A stretch of DNA of 64,000 nt from Mytilus californianus (GCF_021869535.1 NW_026262581.1:112620771-112684770), one strand, 5' to 3'; numbered from the stretch's first letter, positions 25,141 through 37,914 are shown. The notes: generated by a model from the letters alone, not told the origin. Program-made: numbers and translations.

Positions 25141-28100
25141 CTATTTCATCTTAACTACATGTGGTGCTAACATTTCAGGGTCTATTAATGATTTTTCTAA
25201 AGGAGTTTCAAAGTTATATTCATGAGTCTGTTGGCGACGTGGCAATCCACGTTTACTCCTTTGAGGTATTGGTAATTCTGAATGGTGAGCTGGGAGAGGT
25301 TCGGTGAAAAAATAGGGATGTAATAAAGCGTCTTTTGCAGATATGCGTTGTTTGGATGGATACACTAAGACTTTTTTCAGCAGATCTAACGCCTCAGGTG
25401 AAGCATCAGGTACTATTTCTTCAAATGGTATGGGTTTGTTTTCTGGGAAGGTTATTTTGTTGTAATCTGGCAATTCAGAGATTCCCTGAAATTAGCAAAA
25501 TCAATGTGTAACATAAAAGATGTTCCTTTTCAAAGTTTTATTCATTCTTTGTACATAAAAAAGAATCTTTGCCATGCTCTTTTTCTACTTCACTTCAATT
25601 ATATGGACACAAGAAGCATGCAATCGGAACAAAAAATGGGTCTATAAATAACACTTAGTATTGTCTGTTGTTAGTCTTAAATATTGCTCAGCATAGTATG
25701 ATGTTAATCATAAACTGCATCTTTACACTAAATAATCTTTTTTGTAATGTTTATATACATTGATACGCTAGTTCAATATGATAATATATGACTTTTGAGG
25801 CAACTTAATGTAATATTTTCACATTTTCAAAAGCATAAGATATATCCTATTCTCTTATGGCTGTTGCCTGTTATCTATTTCCCACATGAAGAAATATTTC
25901 TTGCATCACACTGAACAGAGCGTAAATGAATAGGTGAAAAATGTATTAATTTGGTTGGCCTATCCTGCAATGCGATACGAAATTGCGACATTTACATTTG
26001 CTATTGCTCATGTCAATGATGGCTTTCAAAGGTCTGTTTTTTTTTCTCTGTGGCAACGGATATATGTGATTTTTTCAATGATACACAAAACACTCACATT
26101 TTTTACCTTAAATAGCTTTGGTTAAATTTGATTCCATTCTGTTGCATACAAAAAGCTTTAAAAGTCTGATATAAATGTTCCGACGCCAGAAGCAGACCTA
26201 TGACACCAACTGTTTAAATGCCACAGGGCAAGAACAACTTTTCACAGAATTTTCTCTTAAAACAAAGAGAAAATTTATTTTTTTAATTAAATCTTCTGAA
26301 CTAAAGAGGATCTACTGAGTGTCTGAGACATGAATTTCTTAAGTTATTTCAAATATCTCATGAGTTTGTTGTCACATTTAAATCACAATAATTAAACTTG
26401 TATGTATGTAGATAGTCTAACAATCGCAATAATAATTATATTTATACATTATAGCCTCACAGATGAGTCTTTCGTAGACAAAACGCACCTCTGGTGTTCA
26501 AATTTATAAGTCTGGTATCTTTGATGAGATTTTTTGTATATTAACCCAAATGATTTTTTGGGGTTATTTCAAGTATATGAGTTGGTTGTCTCATTAATAT
26601 CAACCCAAATACCCTTAATCACATATTTAACAGTAACAAACAATAAACATGGGAAAATAATACCACCTACAGGCCATATCTTTTCATTGGGTGTTCCTAG
26701 CACTCTTAAAACACAACATAACTGTTCAATGTCATTTTCTCCCTGAAATATATTAATGTTATTGAGAGAAATTGAAATTTCATTTGAAGACATTATGCTT
26801 GAAATAAATATTGATTCACATGCCAAAGATCACAGCAACTTAAATGGCCTATGCAATACTTTACCTTACAAAAGATGAATAGTTATATTCAGTTTTTACT
26901 GACACTGTAAATATGGATTTTTTATTATACAGCTATTTTTTAATAAATAAAAAAAAAAATACAAACACTTAGTCATGAATAAATATGAAGAAACAGGAGA
27001 TTTTTTTTATAATGATAATGTCTGATTACTGACACAGATACATACAACATTCTGACAGAAACAAAGCTGATGTTTCATATAAAATTAGTCAACAAAAAAT
27101 TTGCATAATTGCAAAAATGACAAATACATTAATCATGTTATAAAAAAATGTGACATATATAAGACTGACATGAGCAACACACAAGGGAGGCACCTACCAA
27201 ATACAGCTGACTTCCATGTATGAATCATATCAGTCTTGGCAGGTAAAATGATATGGCACCAAAAATAAAACCTTTTTTCTGATGTTTGATGACTATATTA
27301 CAAGTAAAACAAAAATCAGAGTACCTTCTAAACAGTAGTATACTTACAGGAAACAATGGAGAGTTGTTTAGTAGCTCACCAAATATACAACCAACTGCCC
27401 TAAAAATGCACAAATTGTCTTATTAACTTGATAAACATACTTATTTAAAATTTATTCATTTTCTCTTAATGTTGTATACAAAATTTAGTTGTATTGGGAA
27501 ACTCATTGATTGGATGATACATATTTAGAAACATTGATAGCAATAAGTAATTTGCAATTTTTTTCAATAATAAAAACATTGCAAAAAATTTCTGAAGTAA
27601 CAGTATGTAGTTATGCATTCAAAATCAAAATTTTAGCATTAGCAAATAAGTTGTAAACTTTGCTTCTTTTAGTAATTTTATGTTAAAGATGAAATCTGTT
27701 TAAATTCATTAAAAGTATGTGTATATAAATTTATCCAAAAAATTAATTTTCGTGAACAAAATAAAATATAATTGACTTTATAACTAACCACAAATCTACT
27801 CCTTCATCATATTTTCTAGCTCCATATAGCAATTCTGGGGCTCTGTACCATCTACAAAGAAGGTTTGATGTTTAACTCATGTCTTAGAATCTTAATTCTG
27901 ATACACAAATAAGTGAAGTTACCCAACCAATGAACATATGAGTGATAATGTGTCAAATTAAGCCTTTGATTAGCTATATATATATCTTTATTCTCAATTA
28001 ACCATCATTTTGACAAGGTATAGAGAAATATATATGTACAATATCTAATAAAATACAATTAGCACAAGACATTTTATCAACAATAATAGGGGTGTCTTCA

Positions 28101-31100
28101 CATTTAGATTAAGCCTGGAGTACACACAGATTTATTTATGATTTTGATAAATTTCAAAAGTTTAATAAGCTCTGTTTTCTTTTTTGATGACATCAATAAT
28201 TTATACTTTAAGATGTTTGGTTTGGTGTAACTATATTTTGTATGTTAATGTTTCTCTCCAAGCCAAGCATCAATGTAAATTAAGGAAATTTGGTAGGAAT
28301 TTCTTGTTTAGGTACTTTTCATATTTTGTCCATGTCACAAAATAGAGGGGAGAAGTAGAATGACCAGAAATGTTAAAATATCAGTGCTAATCAACTTCAT
28401 TTCTTGTTAAACTTTTTTATGAAATTTATATCAAAGGGTTTATATCAGGAATGTCTTGGAAGTGTTAAAAATCAATGCTTATCAACAATTTTTACAGGAG
28501 TTGTGTTATTTTTAAATGTAAATTATATGGAAAATTGAATTGTAAGCACTCTCACTCTTACATTTCTTGTCAGATTTATATGACATTTTTATCAAAGGTT
28601 TAAATAAAAAAAGTCTTGAAAGATTTGATAATTAGTGCTGATCAAATATTTTTACAGGAGTTATGGCCCTTGCAAAATAGATTTCTATCGTAAACTGTAT
28701 TGTAAGTGCTCTCATGTCTACATTTCTTGTAGGATATTAATGAAAAAGTTTAAAAAGTTGAGTTATTGCCCTTAGATAGATAAACATGTGCAGGGCCGGG
28801 GGATATTTGAAGGTTGATTTATTATTTTTTTGCATTTACAGTAAAATAATTGTTCATTAACTAAATGGGGTCATTATTTGACTCTTCAAATAACAGTCTT
28901 TAAAGAAATCTATAGAGAAAATCTCTAGGCTACATGTTTCTAATGTTAACCTTGTAGCTACTTGGTGGCTATACTGTCTATTCCCTTCATTCTGAAACAC
29001 CCTGGCAAGACCAAAGTCTGCAATCTTTAGATGACCTGTTGAACTAATCAACAGATTAGCTGGTTTTAAGTCCTGAAATTTAGATTAATGAGATTTACAT
29101 ATATTATTGGAATATCATTTTACAGTGGTTGCTACTGGTGATATATTCATATTCAGTCTATTGCTCAATTAATCTCTACCTTTTATGATTTGTACCTGAG
29201 AAATCTTAAAATGTATACAGGTAAATGGGACATGCACTGACTTATAAATAAATTCACATTACTAAACAGATATAAATGTAGATTCCTATTAAGGATGATT
29301 AATTAATAAAAGACAGGGCTCATTGTGGTAAAATTTTATTATGGAAAAATGTTAAAACTGCTAGTAATATGAATCTGACCAGCTTAGTTTACCTGCCATT
29401 TTGATGGCTAATGATGTAACTGACAATGAAGATGTTAATCAAGGCATTTTCATATAAATTTTTATCTTTAATTAACTTATCTGTAATGCAATCAACACCA
29501 TCCAATGAAACAACTTTAAATTAAGTATTACAGAGTACTTGAAAGCAAAATCAGTATTTTTCAAAGATCCAAACTTTATTTTTGTAAGAGTTTTGATAAG
29601 ATTAATAAGATTCTTTTAGTCTTAAGACAACAACATTTTTCTTAAATGTTACTTTAATCAATTGGAAACAATGTGATGATAGGAAGAACCTAACTAGACT
29701 TTGCATTTATATATTCCATTTTATTCAAATTAAAATGAAGAACTTACTCTGTGCATTATATTGTTTTCATGGCAGAAAGCGACTCCTTTTAAAAGCATCA
29801 GCATGTATGATTTGACCTGTGCCTCTGTTATAGGTTTTTCTGAGTTCCGTACAACTTCAGATAAATCTGACAGCATATATTCAAAGACTAAAACCAGACT
29901 ACTGCCATGAGGGAAAACTTCACGTAACTTTACCACCTGCAAAATAATGTTGGTGTTATTCAAGAAATTATATTTCAAACATTTTGTAAGCAGAAATATA
30001 ACTCAATTTCGGATATATGTAGGATCCTTCAAACAAGCTTGACAAGCTTACTTTCTTAACTGCAAAGCCCTTCATAAAGAGGGTAATGATTAGAGCTACC
30101 CACAGAATTATCTCCCTTTGTCATATTTCTGTTTTCTCATATTAGTACTAGTACAAATGTATTGTGTACTTTTCATTTATGGACACAACTTTAGATTTTA
30201 ATGTTATATATTTATTGTTGAAATTTCCAACCAGATCCCTCAGGAGGATGGGTTAGATGTCTAATGTGGTACATCTTTCTAGGGGGAAATATATGATCAT
30301 TTGCTAATAATGAAGAACCATTCTAAATACAAGAATGTTTTCTTTTTCATAGACCAAAATTTCCTTATTTTTTTCAAGAGTAGTAAAATATACCTGTGGT
30401 ATATAGACACCTGAGCAGGTTTTCCTGAATGGATTTAAACCTGAAACAAATGTCTGCTTTTTAAAGCATAATAATGACATTTAATGGAATTTTAAGCTTA
30501 CAATACTTGGTTGAACAAGTGCAATGATAATTCATGAAGAGCATATGCAGTTAACATCAAAATTGATACCCATCGGAGCATCTTATTCATTCTGCATCCA
30601 TTAATGCATTTTGCTTGTTTGTTAATGATACCTGATCAATGTTGGGCCAATGACATAATAAATTATGTAAAACAAAACTTGCGACACAAACCAATTTGTT
30701 TTTAGCAAAAGCAAAATCAGAATCAGAATTAAAAGTTGTCATGTCAGGTCTGCCTAGCTGAAATATGAGGACATAATAATATTTTAGCCACAGGTCAGAC
30801 TTCAAAATGACCAAAACAAGTAAAGGCAAGATTAAATGTTTTCACCAACATGTCAGACTGTCTGTCTCAGTATAATGTAATGGCATGGAATCTCAAAATA
30901 TGTTGAATTTGAAAATAAACCTTTTCTCTTTAACATAAGTTACACAATTGCTATGTACCGACTGTGCGACACCCTCATGGGTAGTCAAGGTCGTTAAACA
31001 CCCCCTAGTAGTATTTTTATGTTTTATGCATAAAGTTTATGGATTTAAAGTACTCTTGGTTAAATTTTCACAAATGTACTTCCCCCTGGATCCTTTATGG

Positions 31101-33510
31101 TAGTTATGGTATTTGACAATGAAAATCAATAGATAATTTAGTGCTTCGGTACTGACATGATCATCATATATAATAATAACCGGTACAATTTTTTCTTAAA
31201 TTCTCTCTTAATGAAATTGTAAACTAAGAGGCAAAGCAACCTTAGATGAATTTTTGCTATTGTTTTTATTTTCCTTTTGATCATATAGCTCCCAATGCTT
31301 TCAGGTCTTATACATCTGTGGCTTCAAGTTTTGGGGTTTTCACCCAAAGGATGCCTGTGGCCAAGTTTAGTTTATATTAGACTGGTGGTCTCAGTTTAGA
31401 TTATTATTTGAAGAATATTTACGAAGATGATCACAGACTCCAAGTGATAGCAATAGCTCACATGGACCTGCACTGGTTCAAGTGAGCTAATAATTATAGA
31501 TTATCATTGGTTATCACAACGAGATTGATTTTATCGCTTGAGCCGGTACGGCGAAAGCGAGAAAAGCAATCGAGTTGAGATGACCAATGATAATCTGTTT
31601 ATCGCTATTTTACCTATGAAGACGTTGTTAATTTCCTTGACAACGGCACATGTTCCCTTAGTTTCTAGCAATAATTTTCATATCACTCGACTCCGCTGAG
31701 AACGGAAATTATCAGTCAGCAAGATCAAAGGAAAAATTCGTAAAATAGCGATAATAAAAAATATATAGGAAAACGAAATTAACGAATATCTTACAAGTTA
31801 TCAAACTCCAAAGGTTTGTTTGAAATTTTCTAAAAGATCTTACTTACATATGGATTATCCTCTATTTCTTGTAAAGCTTTAATCTCCCTAAAAGATTTAA
31901 ACATATTTGGTCAATGAGTCAGAAAAAGAGAAATGATCAAATACAAAGCTATTGGAAAAACCCTTATGTTGAATGATTTTTTTTTTAAATACTGAAATTC
32001 AAAGTTCTCATAACAAATACAATACTGAAATACTTTAAGGGGTCAAACACTTAGGGGGAAATCAAAATATATTGAGGGTTAGAAGTTGAAAAGAGTTGAG
32101 GTGTTTATGTCAGCAACAGTATTCTCGCTACCAACATATAAAGCTCATAAATCCTGAACAACTAAAGCCTTCATAGTTTTGTTATTAGAAATGCATATTG
32201 AATTTCTGTTGAATTTACTGCTAAAAGATTCTCAATACAAAGATGGTATGAAAACATTTAAATAATTTTAATATAATTGTTATCAATCATATCATATACG
32301 AAAAAATCAAGACATCAAAATATGGTATACTGCATTTCTCTCAATATTTTCATAAGCTTATAAAAACAAAACATTAATATATTCTATTCTAAAATGTAAT
32401 ACATAACACATAAGTACCTAAGTGCTGTATTTGGAATACCATCCTCAAGTTTTCTGAGCGGAACTTTCTTCAAGGCAACAACTTCACCACTCTGTAAAAT
32501 GTACATGTACACCACATATAACAATATCACCCAAATTCAATTAATTATTACTAAAATTTTAAAAGTTCAATGAATGAAATGAATACACAATCATAATGTA
32601 AAAATGTAACAATGTTTTGAATGCTTATCATTTTAGTTTTATATTTTTGTCAATCAGTGTATGACCTGTCAATATAACATCAGACATGGGACAGAATTGT
32701 CTTAGGTCACATCTGGTTATTTAAAAATTTTCAGCTGGAGTTTTGGCATCATAACTGGAGATTTTCAATCAACATTTTGTCAATGTTTTTCTGTGTTCAT
32801 TTTGATTGTATAAAAACTAAATATTTCCCATCAAAAAGATAAATGTAGAACTGTTGCATTTGTCATATTAAAAATCATGATTGCATAGCTTTGAACTCAT
32901 TTGGACTTGAAAAGAAAATGGAAGACAAAAACAAGTTTTCAAACATCTGTTTATGATAAATGATAAGTTTTAAAAAGTTTAATTGACATGTGCACTGGTT
33001 AGTATTCACTATCTTGTCCATTTATTAAGTGAAATTCATTTGGTTGTAAAAACTGCAACTAGTGTATACCAGATTAATATTAACTTTCCTTGGAGTGCTA
33101 AGTTAAGCAATTACAGTCCAGAAAGTTTATATTAAGCATAACTGAGTTGGTTCTGCGCTTAATTCTGACAGTGGATATAAGCATATTATAAATTAAAATT
33201 CAAGCATTTTAAGAAGTGTAGATGTTTAAAAGAATTTTCAATATGTATATTTTTTGGTTTGTCATAAGAAAGTTAAAAATCATTTAAAGAACATTCTTAC
33301 ATGTATATAACTTTACATTTAATTTTCTTTTTAATTTATATTCTTATCAATTAACATTATTTTAAGGAGTAGAGTTTGATTCCCCCTGGAAGAATCAATT
33401 ATGTATGTACATGTAACACAATACCATAAACAAACCTCTATGTGTTTGGCTTTAAGGACAATGCCATGAGCACCTTCACCTATCCTTCCTAATATTGTGT
33501 ACTGTTCCAT
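25141..33510 (-). CDS. CDK20: Cyclin-dependent kinase 20 (CCRK), complete
   Basis: Nine exons: 33510-33436, 32491-32418, 31887-31848, 29936-29748, 29072-28951, 27851-27789, 27399-27348, 26742-26671 and 25485-25141. All junctions have GT/AG ends and matching phases; the exons sum to 1,032 nt, 343 aa plus stop, against 346 in human CDK20. The product starts [20 protein letters not shown]. The glycine loop GEGAHG is in exon 1; the catalytic lysine is in 'VVALKKV' (exon 2); the HRD box is split over exons 4/5 ('IMHR' | 'DLKPANLL'); 'ADFGLARVF' is in exon 5; and '[20 protein letters not shown]' is in exon 6. The C-terminal '[14 protein letters not shown]' is characteristic of CDK20 and separates it from CDK7. 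In animals CDK20 acts upstream of ICK/MAK kinases in cilium length control and Hedgehog signalling and can promote cell-cycle progression; this is family knowledge. The last exon is the longest. Introns carry foldback and repeat sequences (for example 31330-31757). No defects are seen. Confidence 0.96.
26455..26532. repeat. Short dispersed mussel repeat in a CDK20 intron
   Basis: 'cacagatgagtctttcgtag', 'acaaaacgcacctctggtg' and 'tctggtatctttgatgag' match, from memory, a fragment that recurs throughout mussel genomes. It lies in the intron between CDK20 exons 8 and 9. No second copy is in this window. Confidence 0.5.
31330..31487 (+). mobile_element. Decayed right end of a tandem-repeat-core element (copy 2)
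   Basis: 'ggatgcctgtggccaagttt', 'gactggtggtctcag', 'gaagaatatttacgaag', 'ccaagtgatagcaatagctc' and 'gttcaagtgagctaa' line up with 10990-11172 and 35750-35815. The terminal stem is still partly palindromic. It lies in CDK20 intron 3. Confidence 0.6.
31498..31757. repeat. Double foldback (palindromic) sequence in CDK20 intron 3
   Basis: Arms 'agattatcattggttatc' (31498-31515) and 'gatgaccaatgataatct' (31578-31595) are inverses with about two mismatches, and pairing extends inwards ('attgat' / 'gcaat', 'tcgctt' / 'aagcga'). Directly after, 'tttatcgctattttac' (31598-31613) is inverted at 31740-31755 ('gtaaaatagcgata'). This looks like two adjacent or nested MITE-like hairpins. Confidence 0.75.
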
Positions 33511-33929
33511 TATCAATCTACGAAGATAATTTTATGTACAGAATGTTAAATTTAACATGGTCTAATAATTTGATTATGCTTACATGGCTGAGCCTCCCCC
33601 CCCCCCCCCCCCCCCCCTCAAGAAAAATCTGTAATATGCCATTTAAATATACATTATGGGCATTTCTTTTACAAATTTCAATATATTTAATGTCAACATA
33701 TTTCTGATATGTTTCTCAATAGCTATCAACAAACAAATCTCATGTTAAACAGATTATGCATGTCATGACTTAGTTGATGGTTTAAAGAGAATTGCCATTA
33801 ATGCTCTATCCTATTTGAGCCAAGTACAAATAACTGCATTACCAATTATGGATACTGAATCTTGAACATGAATTACAGAGCTGACTGTGTTATAAGTATT
33901 ATTGTTCAACAAAAGGAATTGAAAAATAT

Positions 33930-34118
33930 GGCCGTGTTTACGCCACAAAATCTACTACATGTATGAGTACAGACAAACTGATGCATCTAGGAAAGTTTTA
34001 AGGCATGGCAGGACCTAGATATATAAAAGTTATATGTAGTCTATGTTTCAGAAAATTAAAACTTACCTGGATTTAGATGTGAATTTTTTCCAGTCTGCAG
34101 AAGATAGCAAAATAAAAC
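33930..34118 (-). repeat. Dispersed repeat R, inverted copy
   Basis: Reverse complement of the R copies at 35886-36158 and 60078-60440. Shared landmarks on this strand are 'gagtacagacaaac', 'ggaaagttttaaggcatgg', 'gtttcagaaaattaaaact' and 'tctgcagaagat'. It abuts the left end of the tandem-repeat element at 34119. A strong-looking donor (CCAG|GTAAGT on the minus strand near 34066) falls inside it and should not be taken as evidence for a CDK20 5' exon. Confidence 0.75.
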
Positions 34119-35815
34119 TAGAGGCTCTCAAGAGCCTGTGTCGCTCACCTGACTCTACTTTGGTTTTAGAAATCATGTAAAGATAGATAAAAATCATAAC
34201 AGATACCCAAATAATGATTGAGGCCAAATTTTGATTAATATTGGTCCCGTTATTTAATAAAATATCCTGGTGGCCATCTTGAACAGTAAATCGGCAACAA
34301 AGTAGCAACACTTGGTCAGCACTTCATAAGGAACATTCATGCCATGTTTGGATTCATTCCATTCAGTGGTACTCTAAAAGAAGACATTTGTATGTATTTC
34401 CCATAGGGTCCTATGTTAAACTAAGCCCCCCCCCCCCCCTAGCGGCCATCTTGGATGATGGATCGACTGCAAAGTAACAACACTTGGTCAGCAACTCATA
34501 AGGAACATTCATGCCATGTTTGGTTCAATTCCATTCAGTGGTTCTCTAAAAGAAGACAATTGTATGTATTTCCCATAGGGTCCTATGTTAAACTAAGTCC
34601 CCCGCTGTCGGCCATCTTGGATGATGGATCGGCTGCAAAGTAACAACACTTGGTCAACATCTCATAAGGAACATTCATGCCATGTTTGGTTCCATTCCAT
34701 TTATTGGTTCTCTAAAAGAAGACATTTGTATGTATTTTCCATAGGGTCCTATGTTCAACTAAGTCCCCCGCTGGCGGCCATCTTGGATGATGGATCGGCT
34801 ACAAAGTAACAACACTTGGTCAGAACCTCATAAGGAACATTCATGCCATGTTTGGTTTCATTCCATTCAGTGGTTCTCTAAAAGAAGACATTTGTATGTA
34901 TTTCCCATGGGGTCCTATGTTAAACTAAGTCCCCCGCTGGCGGCCATCTTGGATGATGGACCGACTGCAAAGTAACAACACATGGTCAACACCTCATAAG
35001 GAACATTCATGCCATGTTTGGTTTTATTCCATTCAGTGGTTCTCTAAAAGAAGACATTTTTATGTATTTCCCATAGGGTCCTATGTTAAACTAAGCCCCC
35101 CGCTGGCGGCCATCTTGGATGATGGATCGGCTACAAAGTAACAACACTTGGTCAGCACCTCATAAGGAACATTCATGCCATGTTTGGTTTCATTCCATTC
35201 AGTGGTTCTCTAAAAGAAGACATTTGTATGCATTTCCCATAGGGTCCTATGTTAAACTAAGTCCCACGCTGGCGGCCATCTTGGATGATGGATCGGCTAC
35301 AAAGTAACAACACTTGGTCAACACCTCATAAGGAACATTCATGCCATGTTTGGTTTTATTCCATTCAGTGGTTCTCTAAAAGAAGTCATTTGTATGCATT
35401 TCCCATAGGGTCCTATGTTAAACTAAGTCCCACGCTGGCGGCCATCTTGGATGATGGATCGGCTACAAAGTAACAACACTTGGTGAGCACCTCATAAGGA
35501 ACATTCATGCCATGTTTGGTTTTATTCCATTCAGTGGTTCTCTAAAAGAAGTCATTTGTATGCATTTCCCATAGGGTCCTATGTTAAACTAAGTCCCTCG
35601 CTGGCGGCCATCTTGGATGATGGATCGGCTACAAAGTAACAACACTTGGTCAGCACCTCATAAGGAACATTCATGCCATGTTTGGTTTCATTCCATTCAG
35701 TGGTTCTCTAGAAGAAGTTCAAAATGTAAAAAGTTAACGCCGACGACGGACGACGCCGGACGACGGACGCCAAGTGATGAGAAAAGCTCACTTGGCCCTT
35801 CGGGCCAGGTGAGCT
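34119..35815 (+). mobile_element. Tandem-repeat-core element with hairpin ends (copy 3), 166-bp units
   Basis: Left end: 'actagaggctctcaagagcc', with the perfect palindrome AGGCTCT-CA-AGAGCCT, then 'tgtgtcgctcacct'. The core is a 166-bp unit repeated eight times plus a partial ninth, starting near 34289, 34455, 34621, 34787, 34953, 35119, 35285, 35451 and 35617. The right end has 'gacgacggacgcc', then a hairpin formed by AGCTCAC-t-TGGCCC and GGGCCA-g-GTGAGCT, finishing at CTAA. A hairpin next to CTRR is a Helitron-type 3' signature and a subterminal palindrome at the other end fits Helentron-like elements, so a non-autonomous Helentron is a reasonable guess. Each unit opens a 62-codon frame, but 166 is not divisible by three, so this is a by-product of repetition. 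It lies upstream of the CDK20 start. Confidence 0.85.
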
Positions 35816-35885
35816 AAAAACACATGATTTTTTGTCATTTGATACGATTCACTCAGTTACAGAGTTGAAACCACCTATTGTTTGC

Positions 35886-36158
35886 AGATGTCTATTGTCC
35901 ATTTAAATCAATACTACTCACAACATTTATTTTATGAGGGGAGCTTCTCAAACCTCTTTCCCAACTTAGTTTATATTGATACCTTCTGCAGGAATGAAAA
36001 AAAATGAATAGCAAAATCCAGAAAAGTTTATAATTTTCTGAAACATTAAATGCATTTGAAATTTAATTATCTAATTGCTGCCATGCCTTAAACTTTTCCA
36101 GGTGCACAGGTTTGTCTGTACTCAGAGAAAAAATTGTGGTGTAAATACAGCCATATTA
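35886..36158 (+). repeat. Dispersed repeat R, copy 2, left part
   Basis: Closely matches 60078-60320 on the same strand: 'cagatgtctattgtccat', 'ccaacttagttta', 'accttctgcaggaatg', 'gaatagcaaaatccag', 'ccaggtgcacaggtttgtct', 'gtactcagag'. It is broken at 36158 by the TIR element and resumes at 37405 with 'ccaaaaggttatgatgaacc'. Confidence 0.85.
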
Positions 36159-37401
36159 GGGAGCAACTATTTAACCTCAAGGAGGGGGGAGGGTTATGGT
36201 TTTTTGTCTGAGTCAGAAAATTGTTTTCGTGCAAAGCGCGAACATTTTGTTTTGTTTTTTGATGCTATCAATCAAATTACTTTTTCAAAATTTAATACTA
36301 TATCATCGATGATTGCAAGTTTGTTATGCTTGCAAGTTCAAGACATTTGGGGATTTCCACTTTATTCATGACGTCATGCAAAAGTATTTATCATCGGCAA
36401 TGTGCTACTTTAAAAAAACTTAACCGAATATTTTTCATTGCATTTTCACTAATATCGGCTAGAAAAAGAGAAGTTGTGTATATTCTAGCATATTATTTGT
36501 TTAAACGTCTATTTCCACTACTACTGTTCTATTCCACCTAGAATTTCATTGAATTCTTGGGAAATCCTTTCAGCAATGTTATTGACATCGCAACAGTGAG
36601 TCATCATCTATTTTTAGGTTATGTGGCCTCTTTTTCCTTTTTTTCAAGGCCAAGAGTATTATTTTTTAAAGTCCGTATGTGAGCGGATTTTTTAAGATCA
36701 GAAAATGATTTGATATATTTTTATAAAATAAAACCTGCCGAATATTGGCTCGTAAAAGTAATTTAATCCTATGCCAATGAATACAAATTGAATGCAAAAA
36801 TACTTTGATGCATTAATGACATTGTGACATCGTTATAGTTATCTTAAACATGTTTAAAGTGTTTAAATCTGGACTTTCCAATTGACCATTGAAAGTCGCA
36901 TGTAAAAATTTGAATAATTTTTGTAGGGAGAATAAAAAGTATGTCCCAATTTCTCTTTTTTTCTCTCGAGATATTCATTTGTTATTTGATCTCAAATTTA
37001 TTCTGTAATGTTCAAAAATATAATACAATAGGCCTAACCTATATATTGTTGCACATGCGCAAAAGCCACCGTCCCAGACAATGGACACGAACTTACAAGC
37101 ATGTCTACTTATTTTATGGAATCGGGCCACAATACGAAACATAGACAGATTGACCATGTTTCTGAAACTATCCATCAATTAAATGTATCAGACTGTTTGC
37201 AAATAAGTAAAGAATAATTAAACCAAAGTGGATAATATTTGCCCCAAGGTTGTGATCTGGATTCAGAATATTTTTGTTTGTCATCTGCTTGATCACAATA
37301 TTTTTTTTCGTCAAATTGGGGATCAGAATATTTATTTTAGGAAAAAACCACAACCCTCCCCCCCCCCCCCCCCAACCCCTTGAAGTTAAATGATCGTTCT
37401 C
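36159..37401. mobile_element. 1.24-kb TIR element with TTA target duplication
   Basis: Left end GGGAGCAACTATTTAACC followed by a G-rich run and 'gggttatggttttttg'; the right end, read inverted, is GAGAACGATCATTTAACT, a G-rich run and 'gggttgtggttttttc', so the inverted repeats extend about 55 bp. TTA stands on both sides (36156-36158 and 37402-37404). It splits repeat R. The interior is AT-rich with several short frames but no recognisable transposase, so it is non-autonomous. It shares its terminus with 3911-4079 and 43955-44229. Confidence 0.85.
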
Positions 37402-37914
37402 TTAGCCAAAAGGTTATGATGAACCTAATATGTATGTGACTGTGAGGAAATATGTAAATAGAATCTACCAGTATATGACCCCTTGACTGTGGCAGTGGTA
37501 TGAAAATGCTGCTAAAATGTTTAACAACAATAAGATTCAATCTTTCAGGAAATTTTAGGTACACTCCTGCTTTATGGCATGCCTTTTAGGTCGAATAATT
37601 TATAAAAAATACTTTGTTGTTGTCAGGAAAGCATTTTTGGTCTAAATATGTTTTCTTTCGAGAAGAACGGAGACAAAGGGACATAACTAACAAGGTATAT
37701 TATTGTTTAGTGTTCGTTCGTCCCAGACCATTTCGCACCTTCGATATTATTAAACAAACAATAAGAAAAAAAATCTTCTTGTGGTCAATAAACCTATATC
37801 ATATTAGAAAACAAAATTATGACATTGAAAGGAAAATTTTCAAGATGATAAACAAACTAGATAGGAACGATTAAGTGGATAAACATTAAACAATAAACTA
37901 TTAGTGAAACATTA
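37402..37914. other. Right part of repeat R, then non-coding sequence
   Basis: The first bases ('gccaaaaggttatgatgaac' at 37405) continue repeat R as at 60320-60340. The remainder to 37914 has no supported gene; the 86-codon frame at 37614-37874 has no domain. Confidence 0.5.

Noticed and set aside
34060-34075. Strong donor-like CCAG|GTAAGT (minus) as a CDK20 5' untranslated exon
   Set aside because: It lies inside dispersed repeat R, and the other R copies show it arises from repeat sequence. There is no independent evidence of transcription.
34455-35817. Seven similar 62-66 codon frames beginning MMDRLQSNNTW
   Set aside because: They are the same segment of the 166-bp tandem unit. Since 166 is not a multiple of three, each stops shortly after entering the next unit. 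There is no splice or domain support.
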